DNA from: Bacteroidetes bacterium UBA4408
Lineage (GTDB): Bacteria > Bacteroidota > Bacteroidia > UBA4408
Assembly (NCBI GenBank): GCA_002389785.1
Contig: DGQS01000110.1
Span: 1-9,996 of the forward strand
Direction of reading: 5' to 3'
Length of the DNA stretch: 9,996 nucleotides
Positions 6,401 through 9,996 of this stretch are shown here, in pieces (the stretch's first letter is position 1; every line of letters starts with the position of its first letter). Below the pieces are notes generated by a model. The model searched no databases. It had not been told where the DNA came from and saw only the letters and a program-made list of their open reading frames with translations. A program made the translations under genes and the position numbers.

Positions 6401-9400
6401 ACCATACGCAAAGCGAAGGAGATACATCTTTGCGTGGATTTAAAGCGAGAAATGGTTTTTCAGTTAAAGGAAGCGGAGTAAAAGTTGGAGTTTTATCAGA
6501 TAGTTATAATCATAAGGGTGGGGCAGCAAATGATGTATTAAACGGAGATTTGCCCGGAACTGGTAATCCTGATGGAGACAACGCTCCTGTTCAAGTTGTT
6601 TTGGATGCACAATTTGATGGTTCGGATGAAGGGCGTGCAATGATGCAAATTGTGCACGATGTTGCTCCTAAGGCAAGTTTAGCTTTCCGAACAGGGTTTA
6701 TTGATGCGAATGACTTTGCTTTAGGAATCAAAGAACTAAAGGATGTTCACAATTGTCAAGTGATAGTTGATGATATCACTTACATTACTGAACCATTTTT
6801 TAGCGATGGGGTAATTGCCAACGCGGTGGATTATGTGGCTTCCCAGGGAGTTGCATATTTTTCATCAGCAGGTAATTTTGGTGGAAAATCGTATCAATCA
6901 GTATTTAATGCGGCAACTGCACCAGCCTCAATTTCAGTTGGTTCGGCTCATAATTTTGGTGGAGGTGATGTGTTGCAACGGGTTAATTTCTCGGCCAAAG
7001 ATGACTATACCATTGTTTTGCAATGGGATGATGGAATATACTCGAGTGGTGTTAGTTCAGGAAGTCAAAATGACCTTGACATTTATCTAACAGATGACGC
7101 AGGGAATATACTAGTAGGATACAATAGAAACAATTTAGGAAGAGATCCAATTGAGGTGTTGCCAATTTCGGTGAAAAGCAATGGTGCTTCTGCCAATTTA
7201 ATGATAGTGAGGGCAGCCGGAAGTACTCCTGTTAAATTCAAATACATCGTATTTTCTGGTGATATGCGTATTGAAGAATACAAGTCAGACTCTTCTACCA
7301 TTGTTGGTCAAGCCAATGCGAATGGAGCAATCACTGTTGGTGCTGCCTATTATAAAGAAACACCGGCCTTTAGACCCGGACCAGCTAAAATTGAAAGCTT
7401 TTCGTCGGTTGGTTCCACAATTGCTAGTGGAGGACTTCGCGACAAGCCGGATATTACCGCACCCGACGGAGGAAAAACTACTGTGCTTTTTGGTGGTCAA
7501 AATCGTTTCTTTGGAACTTCTGCTGCTGCTCCACATGCCGCAGGTGTAGCTGCTTTAATGATACAAGCTCGTTCAAAGTTTTATTCACAAACCTTGCCTC
7601 CTGCACAACTGAAGTCAATATTAAAAAGCACAGCTTTGGATATGGCAGCACCTGGATTTGATAAACAATCGGGTGCAGGATTAATTCAAGCCGATAACGC
7701 AATTTTAAATTTTGCGAGTGCTAAGCCTAACATCACCGGACTTGAAATTCCGGCATCGGTTACATCACCGGGTACACAAGCATTTACAGTTACTGTAAAT
7801 GGTGAATATTTAAATGCCGCGTCAAAAGTGCTGTTAAATGGGCAACAATTACCAACCACTTTCGTAAATTCAACAAAATTAACTGCCGCAATTCCAACTT
7901 TCTCAGGAAATCCTCCATTACAAGTTAGCAATCCTGCTACAGTGCCTAATAATAATGATGGGGGGATTTCTGATCCTGCTTTTTTCTATGCTAAGCAAAA
8001 GGTGGTTGTGAAAGCAAACGATAAGGTTAAAAAATATGGAGAAGCTGTGGGTGCATTCACACATACCATAACAGTAAATGGAGTTGAACTGAGTGCAACC
8101 GGTTTAACAGTAGCCGATTTAGGATTAAATTCGATTTTAGACTCAACTTCTGCTAACAGTAAAAGTGCTGCTTTAACTCAATATTATATTCGTCCTTACC
8201 GTGCAATTGCTTTTAATCCTGCAAACTCTGCAGATTCGGTATTCTTAGCAAATTATGAGTATAGTTGGATAGAGGGAAGTTTAACCGTAATTAAAATGCC
8301 ATTGGTAATTAAAGCACGTGATACTTCTATGGTGTATGGATCGAAAATAGACGGGAAACAAATGAAATTTGATTACACCTATGACGACAGCAATATTGAT
8401 CCTTCAGAAAAAGCTAACTTTTTTACCGGTTTAAAAAATTTACACAGTGCTGATATTACAGATGCTGTAGCTTTTGCGGATGGGCGTGTCGCCAATGGAA
8501 AAGGAATCGTAATTTCCAATGCAGACTTGTCAAATTTATCAATGGTTGCAACGTTAAAGTCTGTTTTAAACGCACGAACAGTTATAAACAATCAAAGCAA
8601 TGGCACGCAAACTGAATTGGTTGATATTGCGCCGCAATCTATTTTTGACTACAATGAAGAAGTTGACAGTAATTTATTCATAAGTGGCTATACCGGTGAA
8701 AATGGTAGGGTATTAATTGGAGGAGCGGCATTATCAAATGGAAAATCAATTGTGATTTCAAATGGGAAGTCAATTGTAATTTCAAATGGAACAGCAAAAG
8801 TAATTTCAAATGGTAAGTCTATAGTAATTTCAAATAATTTAGGAGTACCACCTGATACAAGTAATTCAAACTTAGCTGTTATAGTTGATTCACTTGACGT
8901 GAATAATCCATCAAGTCATGAAATAGACTCGTTGTTAAGCATTAATTTGATAACCGGTACCACTGTAGGAAACTGGTCAATTGTTCCGGCAGCTTTACTT
9001 TCCGATAATTTTGATATCAGTTATCAATTAGGTACTTTAAGTATCACAAAAGCCAGTTTAACAATAAGTGCAGATAATAAGTCACGCTTTTATGGAAGCG
9101 CAAATCCTGCGTTAACAGCTACCTATTCAGGTTTTGTAAATGGTGATACAGAAAGTTCGATTATTTTGCCTACCATAAGTACAATTGCCACCAATACCTC
9201 TCCTGCTGGTTCATACCAAATAAAAGTGAATGGAGGTTCAGCTATTAATTATTCACTTAACAAAGTCTATGGAACATTAACTGTAAAAAAAGCACCTTTA
9301 ACAGTTACAGCTGATGATAAATCACGCCAATATGGTATTGCTAATCCTGTTTTCACAGTATCGTACAGCGGATTTGTAAATGGTGAGAATAGTAGTGTTT

Positions 9401-9996
9401 TGACAACTGCTCCAGTTGCAACTTCAAGCGCAACGCAGCTTTCAAGTGTTGGTATTTATGCTATTAAACCGGCCGGTGGAGTTGCCAATAATTATTTATT
9501 TACTTATGTAAATGGTTCATTAACTATTGGAAAAGCCACATTGACAGCTACTGCAGACAATAAAACTAAAACTTACGGAAGTTCAAATCCTAGTTTGACC
9601 ATTAGCTATAGTGGATTTTTGAACGGTGATGATGAGAATGATATTACTCAACCAACAATTAGTACAACGGCAGTTAAGTTATCGGTTGTAGGAAATTATC
9701 CGATTGTATTAAATGGAGGCAGTGATAACAATTACACGATTATAAACCAGGATGGGAATTTAAGTATCACCCCTGCTATTTTAACGGTAACAGCCGACAA
9801 CAAGACCATTAGTGCAGGCTCTCCACTTCCTACCTTTACATACTCAACTATTGGATTTGTAACAAATGGAGCAAATACAATCAGTTCAGGACCCCAGTAT
9901 TCGGTTAGCCCGGTATACAGTGGAACAATTGGAACCTACACGATTACTCCTTCGGCTCTGGTATTAAACCAACCTGCTAATTACAACATACAATAT
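3451..9996 (+). CDS. Giant secreted adhesin-protease: DUF7305-like head, PKD-like repeats, S8/S53-like peptidase, MBG repeats (3' end outside window)
   Basis: The frame is open for 2182 codons from ATG 3451 to the edge, so the C-terminus is missing. Domains in order: signal peptide (hydrophobic 25-43, likely cleavage VTA|QQ after Ala43); a beta-helical head with bactofilin-like turns (about 47-185) leading into a DUF7305/choice-of-anchor-like part (about 215-370, with GALWSATQVNV near its end); six PKD-like repeats (374-868); a propeptide-like region (869-1003); a subtilase-fold peptidase (about 1003-1420) with Asp1017 (VLSDSYN), Glu1060 (DEGRAMMQ) where subtilisins have His, Asn1142 (SSAGN) and Ser1357 (GTSAAAPH); an IPT/TIG-like domain (about 1426-1512); and MBG-type repeats (about 1515 onward). 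An in-frame TGA at 3418 supports the chosen start. It is probably exported to the cell surface through the type IX system, as many Bacteroidota proteins of this build are, but the sorting domain would lie beyond 9996. The protein's substrate is unknown. The gene is likely monocistronic on its 5' side, since a terminator precedes it. Confidence 0.9.
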   Translation, partial: MRNNLPIVFVNFFFEKFTKIKTNKCLIASFLLVQFFIASHVTAQQSQITDFVLFSGNGTGAGCSTPTAPGAGVQIGCNSTINGGDIGSLKLLQTTGSATISGNMHALETMDLASGSIVTGKLTAANAASISGTTLSIAGSSTIGGNIDVNGNVVVASGSSIFGKVTHPAGTSYSGPAPSGGNVIGTPVLPTLPSLPAISTFPLASTVDVTTTIILNPGNYRNMLLPGAKKITLNGPGVYVFNKVLNLGDNDLVYDFKNSTNGIFKIYIHSDADFNQIHASMINGGSANRIYTEVHGTGSTSSNGTLAFVIANCTGPIKSSWLGTVWAPYGAIKIGALSGGTDITGALWSATQVNVRCGVTINGAPYNVNYCTTPNVNAGSDKQLTCTSSTVQLNGSSSTSGVNYNWVASNGGNIVSGATSATPIVNAAGTYTLTVTTAIGSCTATDVAIVSNNTVVPNVNAGPDLVITCSNQSIQLTGSSTTPGVTYKWVPSNGGNTTSGSSTATPIANAPGTYTLTVTNPVNGCKASDVAIITATNTAPVANAGSNKTISCSNPSVMLSGSTSSLGVSYLWVASNGGNIVSGGNTLTPLVNAAGTYTLTVSSTNGCSASDIALVSGNTILPNANAGVDKSLTCTVSSVQLSGSSATSGASFSWAASNGGNIVSGGNTATPTVNAAGTYTLTVSTNNGTCSSTDVALVSFTGTLPNANAGSDKILTCANPTAILNGSSTSSSINYSWVASNGGNIVSGANTATPTIDAAGTYTLTVTKIATGCTKTDVTLVTSNKVLPNVSAGADSSISCSKKTTSLQGSSSTAGVSYLWSSQNSSSILSSIAAAKINVDGTGAYYLTVTNPLNGCKKIDTAIVKGGCLLLYYPKDTVGKTDSLIGSELTSLEKYFKIYAPDTTQKIFRLTNDSVWIEVIALSGQKAALTALLQSAPYGMTNLVNNGTSLLITGKYPIKNLSKLNLLTSMIDYVRPLYPPLLSNHTQSEGDTSLRGFKARNGFSVKGSGVKVGVLSDSYNHKGGAANDVLNGDLPGTGNPDGDNAPVQVVLDAQFDGSDEGRAMMQIVHDVAPKASLAFRTGFIDANDFALGIKELKDVHNCQVIVDDITYITEPFFSDGVIANAVDYVASQGVAYFSSAGNFGGKSYQSVFNAATAPASISVGSAHNFGGGDVLQRVNFSAKDDYTIVLQWDDGIYSSGVSSGSQNDLDIYLTDDAGNILVGYNRNNLGRDPIEVLPISVKSNGASANLMIVRAAGSTPVKFKYIVFSGDMRIEEYKSDSSTIVGQANANGAITVGAAYYKETPAFRPGPAKIESFSSVGSTIASGGLRDKPDITAPDGGKTTVLFGGQNRFFGTSAAAPHAAGVAALMIQARSKFYSQTLPPAQLKSILKSTALDMAAPGFDKQSGAGLIQADNAILNFASAKPNITGLEIPASVTSPGTQAFTVTVNGEYLNAASKVLLNGQQLPTTFVNSTKLTAAIPTFSGNPPLQVSNPATVPNNNDGGISDPAFFYAKQKVVVKANDKVKKYGEAVGAFTHTITVNGVELSATGLTVADLGLNSILDSTSANSKSAALTQYYIRPYRAIAFNPANSADSVFLANYEYSWIEGSLTVIKMPLVIKARDTSMVYGSKIDGKQMKFDYTYDDSNIDPSEKANFFTGLKNLHSADITDAVAFADGRVANGKGIVISNADLSNLSMVATLKSVLNARTVINNQSNGTQTELVDIAPQSIFDYNEEVDSNLFISGYTGENGRVLIGGAALSNGKSIVISNGKSIVISNGTAKVISNGKSIVISNNLGVPPDTSNSNLAVIVDSLDVNNPSSHEIDSLLSINLITGTTVGNWSIVPAALLSDNFDISYQLGTLSITKASLTISADNKSRFYGSANPALTATYSGFVNGDTESSIILPTISTIATNTSPAGSYQIKVNGGSAINYSLNKVYGTLTVKKAPLTVTADDKSRQYGIANPVFTVSYSGFVNGENSSVLTTAPVATSSATQLSSVGIYAIKPAGGVANNYLFTYVNGSLTIGKATLTATADNKTKTYGSSNPSLTISYSGFLNGDDENDITQPTISTTAVKLSVVGNYPIVLNGGSDNNYTIINQDGNLSITPAILTVTADNKTISAGSPLPTFTYSTIGFVTNGANTISSGPQYSVSPVYSGTIGTYTITPSALVLNQPANYNIQY
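4570..6054 (+). repeat. Six tandem PKD/Ig-like repeats within the giant protein
   Basis: The repeats start at residues 374, 457, 540, 622, 705 and 788, with a period of 82-83 residues (about 249 bases), and the last ends at Cys868. Each begins P-x-x-NAG-(S/P/A)-D/N, has a Cys near position 12, a YxW core (for example YNWVASNGGNIVSG), the strand AGTYTLTV, and a second Cys in a (S/G)C or TC motif about 59 residues after the first. The two cysteines could form a disulfide in each domain. Such domains usually act as rigid spacers or glycan/protein-binding modules on the surface. The sixth copy is the most diverged: it lacks ASNGGN and has SSQNSSS instead. Confidence 0.9.
6457..7710 (+). other. 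Subtilase-fold peptidase domain with S53-like (Asp/Glu/Ser) catalytic residues
   Basis: This is a region of the giant protein (residues about 1003-1420). It is entered through GSGVKVGVLSDSYN with the presumed catalytic Asp1017. Where a subtilisin has HGTHVAG, this domain has DEGRAMMQIVHDVAPKA, which places Glu1060 at the histidine position. Asn1142 (SSAGNFGG) fits the oxyanion-hole position, and Ser1357 lies in GTSAAAPHAAG. This matches the group of secreted serine peptidases described as S53-like within the S8/S53 clan. The preceding region contains VRPLYPP and SEGDTSLRG, as in the propeptides of that group. About 100 residues between Gly1143 and Val1300 look like an inserted beta-sandwich (QNDLDIYLTDDAGN), a feature of some large subtilases. 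Confidence 0.8.
7993..9996 (+). repeat. MBG-type repeat array, at least six units, running off the window
   Basis: Units begin with the pattern (A)xLTVTADxKS(R/K)xYG and end with a G(T/S/N)L(T/S)(V/I)xK(A) strand. The clear copies are at 9052-9291, 9292-9534 and 9535-9771 (79-81 residues each), and a partial one starts at 9772. The two earlier units, at 7993-8295 and 8296-9051, are more diverged. The second is 252 residues long because of a large insert. Internal motifs recur, such as YSGF(V/L)NG(D/E) in the middle and NY before the last strand. MBG repeats are thought to form beta-rich stalks in large bacterial surface proteins. Confidence 0.85.
8734..8838 (+). repeat. 24-nt in-frame tandem repeat encoding SNGKSIVI
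   Basis: There are four consecutive 24-base units at 8734, 8758, 8782 and 8806, followed by a partial TCAAATAAT at 8830-8838. They encode SNGKSIVI, SNGKSIVI, SNGTAKVI and SNGKSIVI, then SNN. The third unit is diverged at its centre. Most other differences are at third codon positions, so protein sequence has been kept while codons drifted. A single outlying copy, GKGIVISN, sits at 8497-8520 in the same insert of the second MBG unit. Each 8-residue turn alternates small/polar and beta-branched residues, which would suit a short beta-solenoid; that structure is inference. Confidence 0.9.

Noticed and set aside
6815..8591. Several short ORFs in other frames or strands (6815-7090, 7083-7301, 7259-7549, 7285-7536, 7478-7702, 7686-7931, 8379-8591)
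   Set aside because: All are shadows of the continuous frame encoding the peptidase and MBG domains, which has clear catalytic motifs.
8734..8838. Possible CRISPR or short direct-repeat array
   Set aside because: The 24-base units are directly adjacent with no spacers, lie in frame in the giant gene, and vary mainly at third codon positions, so they are protein-level repeats.

Overview
The window looks like chromosomal DNA of an AT-rich Bacteroidota species (Flavobacteriia, Chitinophagia or Sphingobacteriia type). The clues are a Bacteroidota-style promoter -7 box (TAnnTTTG), weak or absent Shine-Dalgarno sequences, a PadR-PspC envelope-stress pair of the Bacteroidota type, and a giant secreted multidomain protein built from PKD-like, subtilase and MBG repeats. 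I cannot name a genus.

Layout: (1) About 1-511 is the right-hand end of an IS1595/ISXO2-type insertion sequence. It holds the 3' end of the transposase (2-256, +) and a convergent small lysine-rich ORF (231-404, -) overlapping its last 26 bases. (2) About 572-3268 is a compact operon: an 8-bp-arm palindrome that is probably the PadR operator, a perfect -7 box, a small exported TonB-C-like protein (667-1089), a PadR regulator (1100-1435) and a large PspC-domain membrane protein (1432-3231, 4-base overlap), closed by a strong intrinsic terminator (3236-3268). (3) After a roughly 180-base AT-rich intergenic region, one open frame runs from 3451 off the right edge (at least 2182 residues). It encodes a signal peptide, a bactofilin-like/DUF7305-like beta-helical head, six PKD-like repeats of about 83 residues, a propeptide-like region, a subtilase-fold peptidase with an S53-like Asp/Glu/Ser triad, an IPT/TIG-like linker and a C-terminal array of MBG-type repeats. 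One MBG unit is about three times normal size and carries a 24-nt in-frame tandem repeat (SNGKSIVI).

How the parts work together: the middle operon is probably an autoregulated envelope-stress or membrane-homeostasis module. The giant protein is probably an unrelated, cell-surface or secreted adhesin-protease. It would be expected to leave by the type IX secretion system, but the C-terminal sorting signal that would show this lies outside the window. I see no defence system, CRISPR array, tRNA or rRNA here. The most unusual items are the giant protein's architecture, its non-canonical catalytic residues and the SNGKSIVI repeats.
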